Assembly (NCBI GenBank): GCA_006176705.1 | Contig: QRFJ01003060.1 | Location: 62,001-126,000 of the forward strand | From: Cocos nucifera | Taxonomy: Eukaryota; Streptophyta; Magnoliopsida; Arecales; Arecaceae | Reading direction: 5' to 3' | DNA length: 64,000 nucleotides | Translations under genes and position numbers: made by a program | Shown here: in pieces, positions 21,831-36,187 of the stretch | Layout of the letters: each line of letters opens with the position of its first letter | Numbering within the stretch: the stretch's first letter is position 1 | Notes under the pieces: generated by a model | What the model was told of the DNA's origin: nothing | Seen by the model: the letters and a program-made list of their open reading frames with translations, nothing else | The model's database searches: none

Positions 21831-24800
21831 TAGGATCACACACATTAGAGATTTATAACCTAATCAGATGCGTTAATCGATGATTAAAAATCATTTCTTA
21901 AGATCAAACATTCAATGGCGATTGATGTATTGACAGCTAATGCCAAGATTATAGGGGGACCGATTAGCTAATTGCAAATTGCTAATTGACATAATTGGAT
22001 CGAACAATTGGGCTGAGATCAAATCTAATTGAATAGATTCAATTAAAATTGTTTTGAACTTATTAGATTAAGTTTATTTGATTTATTGGATAAGCAATGA
22101 AAGCAAAAATAAGTCCTAGTTGGACTAGGATTGAGTATACCTAATTTCTAATTAAGTTAGGATTTAAATCAGATTTAAATATGATTGATAAACCAACTTA
22201 ATTGAATTTCTAGTTGACTAGGATCATCCTAGATTAGGCTACACTAATTCTATTTTAATTAGATTAAATTAGTTTGACCTAGTCAATACATGAGAATTCT
22301 AGGTTAGACTAGAATTCCTTATTTCCTCTTTGCAAAAAATACTCCACACCGACTGATTTTATTTTTAGATTTTTTTATTGATTTCCATGCTAAGATTGAT
22401 TTCTCACATCCCAGTATATATTATGATTTGAATCAAATCTGATTTGATTCATTATGGAAAAAGTATTGGATTTGTTTTCTTTTGAAAGAGTCCCTCGTTG
22501 CACCAAAATGCCTCTTCCCTTCTTGCGCCAAATTTTTCTCCAAGCCATATTTTCTTTTTTGCTCTTTCTATTTGGTTTTGTGCCTAGAAGAGAGAGCTCT
22601 CACACCTGATTTTTGGGAGGGGCATCCAAGAAGTTGGATGCCCCAATAGGACGTCATAATAAAAATCCTTCCTTAAAACAGGTTTGCACCTAGTCAAAGG
22701 AGGAGATTGTGGGATATGCCTCCTTCTAAAGCTTGTTTTGGTGTCAAAAATTTGCATTTTTTCATGAAAAAAAGAAAGAAACGAGAGCGGTCTTGGCATA
22801 TGGCGGTTATGGGCGCCTACATCCTTCGGAGGAAAATAGTCTAATTGATAGACATGAAATGTTCAGTCTTGATGAAGACAAACGTAAGAGAGAATGCTTC
22901 TCTCATAGTTTTCTTTCATGGTTCTTTCTATATTTTTCTTTATGATTTTATAGTGCATAAAAATTGAGAGAGAAGAGAGTCGAAGAGGACATGCGAGCAT
23001 CCATGCTCCAAGCGTGTTGCCGAGCCAGGATGATTAATTTTTGGACATGATTGCCATCATCGTCCTAATAAGAGAAGCAAGAGAGAAGAAGGTCGCCTGC
23101 TCTCGTAAGTTTCGTTGAGAAACCCTTCTCTCTATATTCTTTGTATGATTTTTCTATAAGAAAAATTAGAGCCGAAAAAGACTAGCATGAATGAAAAATT
23201 TAGAAAAAAAGGTCTCCTCTTATTCAGGTATGGAGATCCGTTAGGACATCAACGATTGATGTCCTGAAAAGCAGAAGATGTATCTTCTCTTAGAATCTTT
23301 CTTAACTATTTAATTTTTTAAATTTTTTGAAGATCCAAAGGTTGGATTTTTTCTTAATCCTCCTCTTATTCTTCATCTCTTTAGAGTATCTAAGAGATCG
23401 AAAATAATAATTTTAGATTAACCATCCGAAGGATTCGCGAGAAGCTAGCACTTAAGGATCTATCGTTCGACGAACTCCGATTTTATTGCAGTCTCATGGG
23501 CATCACCTGTAGAGATCGAATGCATGTTGCGGCCAAAGACAATAATAAAAATCAACTATAGAGTTCTCGACCTATGCAAAGATAAAAGATCTGATCTCTT
23601 CTCTCACCTAGATGCGATCTAGGATTTAGATCTAGAATTATTCTAGATCTAGGAGTATTGATTTGAATCAATATCAAATCTTTATTTTTCAAATTTAAGA
23701 ATGCATTTATGTATGTTATAGATCTAGTTGTAGGTTTAGTTAGTAATTTGATTATATATGTATTTATTAGATTAAATAGTTTAATTTATAAACTTTCACT
23801 GTGTTACCATTTCAAAAAAAATTTAAAATTCGATGCATGAAACCTGCATATTTTTTATTAATGGTATCAGAGCATCTAAGTCGTTTATAACATAATATAT
23901 TTATATTAAGTTAAAATTTTGATAAATAAAATTTTAAAGATCGCACAGTATACTACTATAAAAATTATCCTGACTATAAGGTTATCCTTTATAGTGAGCA
24001 GATATCCTAGTATGCCCTGCCTAATCTATTCTTGAATCAATGAAAAATTAGATATGATTTAGTAATTTATGATTTATTTTTTAATTGTTAAATCTAAAAT
24101 TAAATAGATGTTAGAATCTATTTTAATTATTTAGATTAGATCTAAATAATAATACGGATTGCCCCACATACTGCTTATAGATTGTCCTATGTAAGATTTA
24201 TCCTTACGAGTAGAGAGTTTATCCTAGTAAGTATACTGATTGAATAATCTAATTATAAATATATTAGATAAGATCTAAAATAATTTTATATTTTTTATAT
24301 TTTAAATCTAATTTAAATAATTATATCTGATTCATGATATATTTTATGTTTTAGATAGAATCCTCTTATATATATGTTGATATGTAATTTTATTTGAATG
24401 TAAATATATATGATATTTTATTTTGTAAAATTTAAATTAAGAATTTACTTTATTGTAAAATCCTAATTGAAACCATAGACTTGATCGAAATATTAAAACA
24501 AAATCAAGATTCTGAAACCATTATATGAATATGATGCAATGGAAATTATTTGCCAATTTAAAATATTTTAAATTGATCAAATCAGAATTTAGCTTATAGT
24601 TCGCCTAAAACCAAACTCATAAAGCTTTGAACATAATTAAGAATTAAGTTGATTGTTTAGGATCTAGTTTGTGATTTAAAGATCCTATAGATAATTTCAT
24701 AAAACAGTTGGTTAAAGAAATAATGGTGAGTTTTGATCAGATCCTTAACTAAGTAGACCTAGGATTAGATAAATTATGGTACTAAGTTAAGAAATTGATC

Positions 24801-26220
24801 AACACATAATTAATAGTTAATTAGAAGTTTAGATCATTCTATAAATCACGTTTAATAGTTGTAGATTGATCAAAGTCAACATCTAATAAAAGATATGATC
24901 AGTAGCTCACATGACGAGCTCGAGTCTTAGGCGACCAAATCAAAACTGAAAATTAATTTGATGTCTAGTAATCTGGCATCCAGGCGCGAGCGTTTTAATA
25001 TTGGCAGCCGTCTCTAGCTACCATTCTAATGGTGTCTAAGGCAAGCCTTGGCAAACCCTGCCCATCGATCTTATTACCTTGACCAATGTGGTTAATCAGG
25101 GTCTTAATTCAGGTGCTCATTGACGTTGTGTTAATTCCATGTCACATAGAAAATCAATGAGACTAATTTTATGTCAATGAGACTGATCTAGGTACTCGAT
25201 GCGCATCGATATTGATCAAGTAGATTTTGTTAAAAGAACTTGAGAAATAGTAGGCAGAACTTGACTTGGTGAAGTTAGTGAGAGCTAAATTGCTCCATAT
25301 CCTTTCTATCTCTAATATAAATAATTTTAAATTCTCTTAAAATTATTAGATCCTTAAAATAATTAAGTTATGAAGATAATTAAGTCCATACGGCTCCCAA
25401 TAAGTTGGATAATAATAGATCCATTACTCAATAATCATGGGAGGCCAAAGATCTGTGCCTTATTGACTTAATAAAATTTCATCTATCATAATGATAACTT
25501 AAAGTGTCTCTCTAATGGTGGTTAGGTTGGCCAACCAAAGTTGAATTTATTATATATATTGTTAGATGCACCAGAGTCATTCTATGCGGTTAATAGTTGA
25601 CCTAACTAATCCTACATGGAGGCCAAAGCCCTACTGATTAGGTTTCTGGTGTGTAAATTAAGATTACCTAAAAAGTTATTTAGAGATAATTAGTAATGAA
25701 CGTACTTGTTAGATGCACATGATGGGGGTTGCCGATCAAAGTGGCTTGTGTGTAATCTATGTGGCATTTCTAGATCCTACTAGAGAATTAAAATAATTTC
25801 TAAATTGAAGCGTAGAGCACCAATTTGAATAAAATAGTGGAAGAATCTGAAGACTAAAGTCCAAGTCTCTAGATATAAAATAATTTATATACTTTAGATC
25901 ATTGCTTCTGCTTTTCTCAAAATAAGCTAAACCCTTATGCTCTAATCACTGGTAGACAGTGCATGACTTATGGGATCCAACTTTGATTAAGTAGTATCAA
26001 AATTGGAATTGGTTTCAGCAGTACGAAATGGGTTCATATCAGGCTTCTAAGCTCCAGTCAAATAATTAGATCCAAAATTAATCTAAAGTCAGCCATAGTG
26101 CTTCTACTATTAAGCATAATCAGTAGGGAAAGAATAATATCTTGCTTTTCGCTATCATAATAACGTTAACAAGAAAAGAGCAACAGGTGCGCTTATCAAA
26201 CGATGTTGTATGATAAAACA
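21831..26220 (+). repeat. Noisy copy of 16156-20487 (probable unpolished gap fill)
   Basis: Follows 16156-20487 in order from mid-LTR, through the LTR end, primer-binding site (about 23864) and leader to the gag remnant, up to GATGTTGTATGATAA. Differences are mostly single-base insertions and deletions scattered every few tens of bases, often in or next to homopolymers. The copy lacks the 20488-21805 insert and runs on into TE-E pol. I see no coding potential beyond that of the original. Confidence 0.85.
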
Positions 26221-28554
26221 ATCCTTAAAATTATTCTGTATATAATTCGTACTAGCTAGGTATTGGTACAGTAGTTCTATATAATTTTGTTGCAAGAACT
26301 TTAAGTAAGTGAAATATTTAAAAATGATGAGAAATACTGAATGTTGGGTGTATGAAAGTCTGATTCTATCCTAGCTTTAGAAATTGTCAAGTTATTTTCA
26401 AAAAATATCATTTTTGATGATTGTCACCATTGTCCATCATGTATGATAAATATGATCTCTATTGGCCTTTTGATTAGAGATAGCTATCATTTATCAATAA
26501 AAAAGATTATTATGATATTATTATGAATCATGTTACAATAATACATGGATAAAAAAAAATAACTTTAATATTTGTATAAATTTATTAAGTGAATGGTACA
26601 CAATTAATAAACATCCAAGTTAATTTTATCATGGATGTCTTCTTTGGCATTAAGCTTAGTCATCTTGATAAGAATAGTATGGAATAGATTAGCTTTGAGA
26701 GAGAAACACTTCAATATCAATAATTATAAATCATTGTAGCCTGTGAGTCTTGTCTTCTTAGGAAGATAACAAATTATCTAATGAAAAAGATGAAGGGAAC
26801 CGATAAAATTCTAAGTCTCATGCATAGTGATGTATGTGGACCTATGAACTTAAGTGTCAAAGAAATATATTAATATTTCATTATAGATGACCTATCTAAG
26901 CATGGGTGCGTTTGGCTTGAATCATTTGAAATGTTCGAATGATTCAATAATGAAATAGTAAAATAAATTAAAAATGGTATTAGAACTCTTTGATCAGATC
27001 GAAGAGATGGATACTTACATGATAGATTCACTTGATCTGCCTATTTTAGGATTGTGCTCTTGTATGACTACTTGTTTTACTCTGAAAATATATCGAGTAA
27101 ATTCATTGTACAGATTTCATATGGGATATAGATCGGACATAGACCTAGACTCTCTCACCTTCAGGTTTGGGATTGATCGACCTATGTCAAAGATTTGCAT
27201 ACAGATAAACTTGGATCTTGATCCAATATATATTTAAAGGATTATTAATTCTACTATACTGAAGAAATAAGATGTTCATCAATAGAAAGAAATTCTTTTA
27301 GAAAAAAATTCTTAGAGAAGAACTGATGGCTGTCAAGGTTGAACTTGAAAAATTTGACTGATAGAAAATGAAACCGATATAATCTAGTAACCTAGAACCA
27401 GATTTGATCAGATTAAATTCAAAGCCTATTAAAGTAGTATCTTTAAGAAGATCTGATAGAGTACCATATTAATCAGATAGATACTTCAGTATCTAAGTCC
27501 AGGACGATGATCCTATGGAGTTCGATGAAGAACAACAAGGATCCGATCACCTATAGAACTGCCAATGCATTGGTCTGACCGAAGAATGGCTTGGATCACA
27601 TATCCAAATTTATAGTCCATTGAAAATAAATAGTGTGTGGACAGTAGGTTGATTCATCTAAAGGAAGTAAAAAATCTATGTGGTTGAATGGAATTTGCAA
27701 AATGGATCAGAGTAGCGCGATGGAAGGTAAAGACCTATAAAGCTCATTTGGCTATTATCTAAGTTTTGGAACATACATTTTAAATGTATGTCTTTATTAA
27801 GAATAAAGATAAATCCTATATTTGTAAGTGGGCAAAATATTCTATAATTTTATTTCTTGTGTTGTCTGTGGATGAAATTCTCTTAATCGAGAATAGCATT
27901 CCAACATTACGAGAAATAAAGATTAGACTGCCATCTAATTTTTTCATATTCAAAATCAGATATGGTATACTCACTAATATGGTAAGTAGATACTAATCTG
28001 ATCTAAGTAAGAATCACTAGAATATTATATAGATAATTCTCATGTATTTGAAAAATACTAAAATCTAGTAACTAAAATATAAAAATACTAACTTAAAATA
28101 TGTGCATATTTTAATTTCAGTCAGAACAATGTGACAACAGAGAATGTCGGATTCATACCTAATTGTAGAGCAATTGCATAAAAAAGGTTTCAAGCAAGAA
28201 ACGTTAGCCTATTAGTAGTGAGGTAGAGTCTATGTGCATATGAATGCTGTACATGTAAACTGTATAGTTGTTGAGTGTTATTTAGATAGTTAGGAGCTGG
28301 CACCTTCACCGATGGTCTATCCTATCGTACACTGTAGCCCATAGCCTCAGCTAAAAAATCGAAGGACCAACATATTCTGCATCGCTATCATCTTTGATTT
28401 TAGATCAAGATAACGTCGATCTTTGAAAGATCGATAAAAAAGGAGAACTTGATTGACCTATTTGTTAAGGCCTCGAGACTAAGAAGTTCTACGAACTCAA
28501 GTAGAAGATAGAATATTTGATATCATTCTGATTGGCTTTACTCTAAGTGGGAGT
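26221..28554 (+). pseudogene. TE-E integrase, reverse transcriptase and RNase H remnants
   Basis: Pieces in Copia order on +. Near 26740 an integrase part (CLLRKITNYLMKK, LMHSDVCGPMNLS, IIDDLSKHGCVWL). Near 27480 the linker and start of the reverse transcriptase (DDPMEFDEEQQGSDH). Near 27784-27960 the polymerase region, where FLVLSVDEILLIENSIPTL stands for the usual YVDDILLIGNDIP.L, so YVDD has become SVDE. From about 28000 RNase H traces follow, with LIDLFVKASRLRSS near the end. There are many stops. A polypurine tract (AAGTGGGAG) lies at 28545-28553. Confidence 0.75.
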
Positions 28555-30813
28555 TATTGAAAAATGTATCCTAAAGTCAATCATCTAAGTCGTAAATGAT
28601 TAGAATTAGTATATGAATTATCTAATAATAATAATTATTTGGCTGGTTCATCATAAAAGTTTGATCTTTCTTAAATAAACTCCTAAATTATGATAAAATC
28701 TTTAGAACCATAATCAATCAATAAAAAAGAATTTATCGGATGGTTCTTAAATTGTTCACAATCAAATGATGAGTTATTAATAAGGATGATAATTTATCGA
28801 GTGTAGGTCACTGTACGTCATATGCATTGATGTCTATCAACTAATGATGAGACACTGAATGGCATTTCAGATGGAATGTAGGAAGTATATCTATATGGGA
28901 ACATGACCAATGTAGCCACTTTTACTTGTCAAGAGTAGCTAGTTAAGGTCAATGAGTATAAGTGTCCCTCGATCTGAGAGACATCATGGGACTTGCAAAG
29001 CAACTCACTGTACTTTGGTTGCCGAGTGTCTGTATTTCTAATATAGGTTTCGAAATCGATTTTTGGATTACAATCAAACTTGTAAATCGGGTATATGAGT
29101 TCAAAGGGGATGACCACCCTGATTAACTCAGGAAGAAAATGTCTCATTGATATTTTAATTTAGCAAAACCTAGATCTGATTAATCCTCATGAGGAGTCAC
29201 GAAATTTGCAAAATTTTAAGACACAATAGAGATGAACTTCTAGGAGCGTTGACAGAGGACTCGAATCATCTTAAACATTATTGGTTATAGGGAGAATTAT
29301 ACGTCTATAGATCAGGATTCTAAGATGTTGCTTTGCATTATTTGACCTGGTTTGGACATCGGAATCATTACTATGATGGTTATTTTGATTAGTACAAAAT
29401 TAATTTCTGTTACTACTAACTTTAGGTGTTTGGAAACAGTATAGGGTCAATACACAGTTAGAGATTGTAACCTATCAGATGGTTATTGATTGATTGAGAA
29501 TCATTCTTAATGGTCAAACATTCCAATGCGATTGATAGTTGACTAATGCAAGTATTGCAAGAGATCGATAGCAATTGAATTGCTAATTGATATAAGTTGA
29601 GTGAGCAATTAGGCTGAGATCAAGTGATTGAATTAGATTATAATTAAAATTAGTTTGAACTTAAGTTTAAGTTTAATTGATTTATTGGATAAGTCAATTG
29701 CAAGAAAAATAATGTCAGTTGAACTAGAAATTTGAGTGCACCTAATTTTTAATTGAGTTAGGATTTAATTAGATTTAAATCATGGTTTAAAACCTAAATT
29801 ATGGATTTTTAGTTGGGACTGTTCATCCATAATGGGGCTTGCACTAATCCTATTTTAATTGGGTTAAAAATTGGTATTGACTATAAAAATACATAGAATC
29901 TAGTTAGACTAGGATTCCTTGTTTACCTTCCTTACGAAAATAATCTACATGCCCACTTATTTTTATGTTCTAGATTTTTTCTATGTTTTCCTGCTAGATT
30001 GATTTTCCAAGCCCATATTTGGTTTAATTTGAATCAATCTGATTTTGTTCATTTAATGGAAAGTGCTTGATTTTTCTTGAAAGAGTCCCTCGAGACCAAA
30101 AATGCCTCTTCCCTTCTTGCACCAAATTTTTCTCCATGCCATATTTTCTTTTTGTCACCCTTTCTTATTTGGTTTTGGGTGTGGAAAAGAGAGCTCTCAT
30201 GCCTGATTTTATGGGAGGGGGCATCCAAGAGTTGGATGCCCCATAGGATCCTTAAAATCCTCCTTAAAACTAGGTTTTGACCTAGTCAAAGAAAGAGATT
30301 GTGGGATGCCTCTTTCTAAGTTTTTTTGGCATAAGAAACTCTTGTATTTTCCATGACAAAAAGAAGAGAAAGAGAGGTCTTGGCATGGGGGTTATGGGCA
30401 CCTACATCCTTAGAGGAAAAGTCTTCATTAAGACATGAAAGGTTCATATCTTGATGAAGACAAAGATAAGAAAGAATGTCTTCTCTCATAGTTTTCTTTC
30501 ATGGTTTACTTTCTTATTTTTCTTTATGATTTTTATATGATAAAAATCTGAGAGAAAGAGAGGAAGAGGGCATGGAGATCTGTGCTCCAAGGTGTTGGGG
30601 CATGATGATTATTTTTGGACATAATATGATTATATCCTGATGAGAGAAGAAGAAGAGAAGAAAGTCTTTTCTTAGGATTTTCTTGAGAACCCTTCTTCTC
30701 CATATTTTTGTATGATTTTTTCTATGAGAAAAATCAGAAGGGAAGAGATCTAGATGTATGAAAAATTCTAGAGAAGAAGGTCTCCTCTTATTCAAGTATG
30801 GAGATCCATTTAG
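28555..30813 (+). repeat. TE-E 3' LTR, first part
   Basis: Begins TATTGAAAAATGTATCC and follows 15269 onward. From about 28820 to 30060 the match shows many small indels. The hairpin at 30218-30242 is perfect. It is interrupted by TE-F after TTTAG (30809-30813). Confidence 0.88.
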
Positions 30814-33155
30814 TGAAGGAAAATTCTAATTTCCCGGACCAGGTTCGTTCAGATCTGATTAGATCAAGAGAGAGATTATATTTTCAAAAATTCTTTTCGT
30901 TAATCTAGATCAGGATCTAATATATTTCAGATCTGATTATTAATTATTTTAAATTAAAATAAAATGAGGATAATGAAATCAGATAATTTACCTTGATATG
31001 GGTAATCCTATAACCGTTGACTTGATCCGTTTTGCAACGGAAGGTTCTGGATCTAGCCACGCAAGCGCCTGGCCTCTACCGATATCCACTCGGGCTTGGA
31101 TTGGAGATCCTCTCTTCGCTTTTTCAGTGCCTCCAAAAAATTAGATCTGGATTCTGATATAGGAGATCTTCAAAACTCCTTTAAGATCAGCAGTCGTCCT
31201 TTGCAGCAGCGCAGCCTTCTAGCTTCAGTCACCTTTCTTTGATCTGGATTGCACCAACCAAAAATCCAAAACTTCTCTGGATGTGAGAGGAGAGGGAAAG
31301 GTGGTATTGACCTGGAGGAAGAGGAGAGGGGGGTGGGTGGCAGCCTATGGGTGTGGAGAAATGTGATTTCATCATATCACTTCAATCAATCTGGTTGGGG
31401 CGTAGGGTCTTATTTATAGACTGTCTGTGATCCAACTTTCTCGTCTTCCCACCTATCAACTCTTTATGAAATCAGATCTAAAATCTGATTGGTTGAGAAA
31501 TAAAATTTCCCTGGATTCCTCATAGGAGGGCGCCTAGATCCAGTCAAAGTGGTCTGGAGAACTCTAATGTGAATTCAAAAAGGAGATGGAGTCCCTATCA
31601 ACAGGGACTCCTAAGCGCCTCCAACTTGGCACACGCCAGGGTGCATGCGCCCTCTTCCTTGCCAGGTTTGGTAGGGGGACAGGCCCCACCAGCTCCCAAT
31701 TAGGTGAGTGACATGTGGTCAAAAGTCAAAGTTATCAATGGTCAATGTCTTGACCAGTCACAAAGTTGATTTTGACCAAAGTCAAAGAACAAAGAATGGC
31801 AGTGTGACAAAAATAGCAGGTAATGTCTTTCAAAATAAGGAAAAACCTTTTACTGACTTGGACCCAATCTTCAGTCAGACTATATGAAGCCCTCTGATTT
31901 GAGCACAATCCTTTGGCTCAGACAGGACAACTTATTTATGAGGTGCAAAAGAAGAAACGTGTTAGGTTCAAATCGAGTGCTAGCATGATTTTCTTGAACC
32001 TAATTGAATCTCATTCAAGATCAATTGAACGGATCAGTATCAATTGATGTCACCAGATTCAAACTCTTGTTTGTGTGATCCAGTTAGGTTCAGGTCTGTA
32101 TGTAATGAGATATGGTCATGATCTCTATCATCGACATATCGAAATCCTTTCGATGATCAGAACACTTCTGATTCGAACAGCTAGAAGGACGGAATCATCT
32201 AAATATTCTAATTGCTCCCAAAAAATCCACCAGTGATCGACCTAGCAAAGTATACTGGTGGCAACCGGCCATGTGAGCTGGAATGGGAACGCGTCTTGGT
32301 AGCAGGCTAACCTGTGTGTGAATTAAGTTGCTCTATCTTGAGCCCCGATCGATTAGGGTTAAGTAGAACTCGTCAAACCCTAGTCTCTGTCATTGATGTA
32401 ATCATTCGATTCGAAGTCAATTGAACAATCTAATAGAAACTCTTTCTTATTATTTTCACTCTGCCATGGCGCATGGCTTCTGCAGAACTTGATTCTCATA
32501 TATTTCATAGGAGCTGCTCCTCTACGCACCGAGGTAGATAGCACTTCGCATTCTTGATGCCATCAGTTCCTACACATGAACATGTACAGCCTATACCACT
32601 GACATCCTCAGTGTTCCAGTATGGCTAGGAGGTACCAGTAATGGTGTAGTCAAACTATAACATCACAGATGAACTAGCGATGCATCTACACGTCAAAGAA
32701 CGCAGACACTACTATAGCACTCGAGTCATCATGAGAGAAGGCTAGACTCCCTAATGACTACCTCGAGTGGTCAGCGTCAGTGCCTCTGCGTTCTCTAAGG
32801 TATGCTGTACTCTCGCTCTGGTGTCTCCACCAGTAGCACCATAAGACTCATCTACTAAAGAGAAGCGACTTCGTACACTCAAGCCTTCTTGGATCAATCA
32901 CCATCCTCTGATGAGTCTACTATGGTCGAGAGACTTGTTTATGAGTTATAATGATTATTCATGTTCTTAACATTTTTCACTCCTGAAAATTATTATCATT
33001 CACATCTAACTCAAAGGATAGTATGCACAACCACTAATACCACATAGTGTGATAGAAAATTACCATTTTCATGATTAATAGTCAGAATTATATAATTTCT
33101 GCCCCTAGAAGTGTATTAAATTCAGCCAATTGGCTTCTAGGCACATATATCAACA
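30814..33155 (-). repeat. TE-F 3' LTR (left copy)
   Basis: 2,342 bases. Aligns with 38890-41111, for example the shared GATCAGCAGTCGTC, GACAGGACAACTTATTTATGA and CCCCTAGAAGTGTATTA segments. The two copies differ mainly by small indels, unlike the LTR pair of TE-H. Confidence 0.88.
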
Positions 33156-34330
33156 CATCTCCCTCTTGTCCTAAGCCAATTAGCTACAAAGTCTCAAGTC
33201 CCATCTTCTCAAGATGGGCTTCGATCTCTCTGACTGGCCGAACGGCCTTATAAGTGAGTCTGCCACATGTCTGTGGGATTAACTCTCTTGACCCGACATA
33301 ACCCTTTCGAGCGTAATCCGCGGATGACGGTGACTCGGCCGCTCAATATATTTGGACTTTTGGGTAGACCTTGGCTCCCTTAGCAACGGCTATGCGCCAT
33401 TATATACTCGCATTATAGCAGGCAATGACATCTGATTCGGCATTACTCCAATGTCTTCAGCACAACTTCTCTGTACCCGGAAGCTTCCTTCGCCGCCTCT
33501 GATGCAGCGATATATTCCTGCTTCATGGTGGATCGCGCTATCACCGTCTTGCTCTGGAACTTCTTCCAGCTGATGAGCACCATCATTGCACAACAAAAGG
33601 ACTTCCAGGATGTCGACTTGAATATCTATATCGGACATGATCGGTCTGTAGTATCCCTGAACTTGGAGTTCTCTCATTAACCAAGACCAACATTTCATAT
33701 CTTACGTTCTTTTTAAGACTTAAGATACATTCATAGAGCTCCGGTTGTTCTCTTCACCTAAATTTGACTCGATATCTGCTTGTGACCTCACCAGCATGGC
33801 CTTATCAGGTCGTGTACCATAGCCCATGCATCACATGAGGCCTCTCTATTGCAGAGCATTAAGGATCTTGGCTCGATGCGTTTTTATTTTCTCAGGTGTG
33901 TCTGGCGGCACATCTTCTTGGAAAGATGAATAACATGTGAAGGGTCATTGAATCCCCTCTATAGAGTTTTCCATTACTAAACCTCTTTTAGTACTTTCTC
34001 TATTACATTTCTGTGAAAGTCCCAGCATCCTATTCGGTTTCTATCCCTATAGACCTTAATTCCTAGACATAAAGGAGCTTCACCTAGGTCTTTTCATGGA
34101 GGAAATCTTATGGACAACCATAATTTGACTATTGTCATAATAGAAGACATCATTCCCAATTAAGGAGGATGTTTCCAACGTACCAATACCAATAAGACAC
34201 AGCGTCCCACTTGATCTTTTTGAAAACACACGGTTCCTCACCATTTTTGATCGAAAATCAAATATTTTGATCACATCATTAAACGCAGTGTTCCACTCCG
34301 AATGCTTGCTTTAAGTCCGGTAGTATGGAC
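33156..34330 (-). pseudogene. TE-F RNase H and reverse-transcriptase end
   Basis: Next to the polypurine tract the minus strand reads REIEAHLEKMGLETL, the usual Copia C-terminus. 33698-33390 carries the RNase H block (MSDIDIQVDILEVLLLCNDG, HHEAGIYRCIRGGEGSF, GVMPNQMSLPAI) with frame slips. About 34330-34080 holds the polymerase region (FSKRSSGT, SSLIGNDVFYYDNSQ) with the YVDD box lost by a slip. Individual motifs are clear but no continuous reading remains. Confidence 0.75.
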
Positions 34331-36000
34331 CTTTGCAGCTGCAAATTGTGTTCAGTATCACTGGATGTGAAACCGAGCGGCTATTCCATATAGATATCAA
34401 TTCCTCAAGATATCCCGTTTAAGAACGCCGTTTTCACGTCATTGGCCAATATTTCATAATCGAATGAGGCTACAACGACAAGCAATATCGGCAGCGATTT
34501 TAGCACTAGACACCGAGGAAAACGGTATCTATAGTCAATGCCTTCGCCATTGATTATCTCAACATTTTGCCACTAGTCTAGCCTGGAATGTCTCCATATT
34601 TCCTCATCTTACCAATCTTTCTCTGAAACTCCTTTACACCCAATAGCTACTATACCTTTCTGATGGATCTACCAAGGTCCATAGACTTCGGTTGAGTGCA
34701 TCGAGTCAATTTCTGACTCGCAGTGCTCTAGCCTTTCTCGAGTCGATATCTGATATCGCCTCGTTGTAGGTTTTGGGATCGATACCATTAGACACCCATT
34801 ACCTACGAGGAATATTTTCTCTACGTCCTTGAAATAATCTTCTACAGTATCTTTTCAGCGGGGACTGAAAACTCTTTTCGATTACCGAGGTCGGAAGAGG
34901 TAGCTGTTTCTTTTGGCTCACACCTGAATTTGTTTCAATTGGGCCTTAGCTCGTTCTGTACTTCGTGACCGACTTTCTCATCAAGGTTTGATCTGCCTTT
35001 CAATGCGCTATTCGTTGAATAAAACTATTTTTCAAGAAAGATGCATGTCAACGCACAATCACATTGGGGTCTTCTGGAATGTAGAATAGTTATCTAATGA
35101 CTCTTTAGGATATCTAATGAATCGAGCTCTAAAGGACCTAAAATCTAACTTGTCTCTGTTGTCTTTTGACATGAGCGAACAACCCAAAATTCTGGGATGA
35201 CTCAGACTTAATTTTTACCGTGCAATTCATACGGTTGTGTAGAAATGGTTTTAGAGGAAACCCTATTCAGTAGATAATGATATTTAATATGAGTATCCCT
35301 AAAGAAATCAGGGGTCTGTGAAGCTCAATATGGATCGAACCAATATCCCAATAGGATTACGATTCTCGCATTCTGAAATATCGTTGAGTTGAGTATTTCA
35401 GGTGAGCCCATGGAGAGACTATGCCATATCTTGAGATAGTTCTAGGAATTGTCGGCTAAGGTATTTCACCTCCTCGATCTGATCGAAGAATCTAATGGTT
35501 TTCAGTTTGTTTTCTACTTCATTGTCTGAATTCTTTGAATTTTTCAAAATCTTCAGACTTATGTCTCATAAGATACACATACCATACGCTAGACAGAATC
35601 ATCGTATAAAGGTAATTGAGTAGACAAAATTGCCTCTACCGGCAATCAATGGGCGCCACACTCTATATTTAACTAGGATAAGGAAGATCTGTGGCCCTCT
35701 CTCCATGGCTCTACAAAAGGGAGTTGGTCATTTTTGCCCTGAAGACAAGATTCACAGTTGGTATGACTCGGAAGTCAATGGACTTCAATAGCCCATTTTG
35801 CTCCATTTGTTAATCCTATTCTTTGCTAAATGACCTAAGCTCAGGTGCCATAGATAATCTATCATTTGGACTATCCCTAGTCGTTTGGCATTCACATTTG
35901 CTCGATAGTTAAACAGGTTCATCAATATGAGCTGATAAAGACGATTATAAAGGAAACATTTGCATTTTATTTCTTTTCATTAAAGGAATGTTATAATGTT
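34331..36000 (-). pseudogene. TE-F reverse-transcriptase start and integrase
   Basis: On - from right to left: pre-integrase near 35860-35800 (DYLWHLSLGHLAKNRINK), integrase core traces 35800-35400, an integrase C-terminal block near 35100-35000 (NPEDP.., HASFLKNSF), then a block like DPKTYNEAISDIDSRK near 34780-34740 that precedes the reverse transcriptase. Heavily broken by small indels. Confidence 0.65.
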
Positions 36001-36187
36001 CTTAAGAAGGTAATCACATAGCCTTCTTTTACTAAGCATGAAATAGAAATCAAATTCCTGCTAGCCGCAGGCACTGATAACAGTCTTTTAAAACTAAGCT
36101 AAATCAAATGGTAATCGAAGAGGTATATTCCTACGGCTACTACAGCAACTCTTGCTCCATTATCGATGGTAGATCATGTCTCCATCC

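Noticed and set aside
21831..26220. Tandem or segmental duplication of the TE-E LTR and leader
   Set aside because: Indel-dominated differences and placement right after the N gap point to gap filling, not biology.
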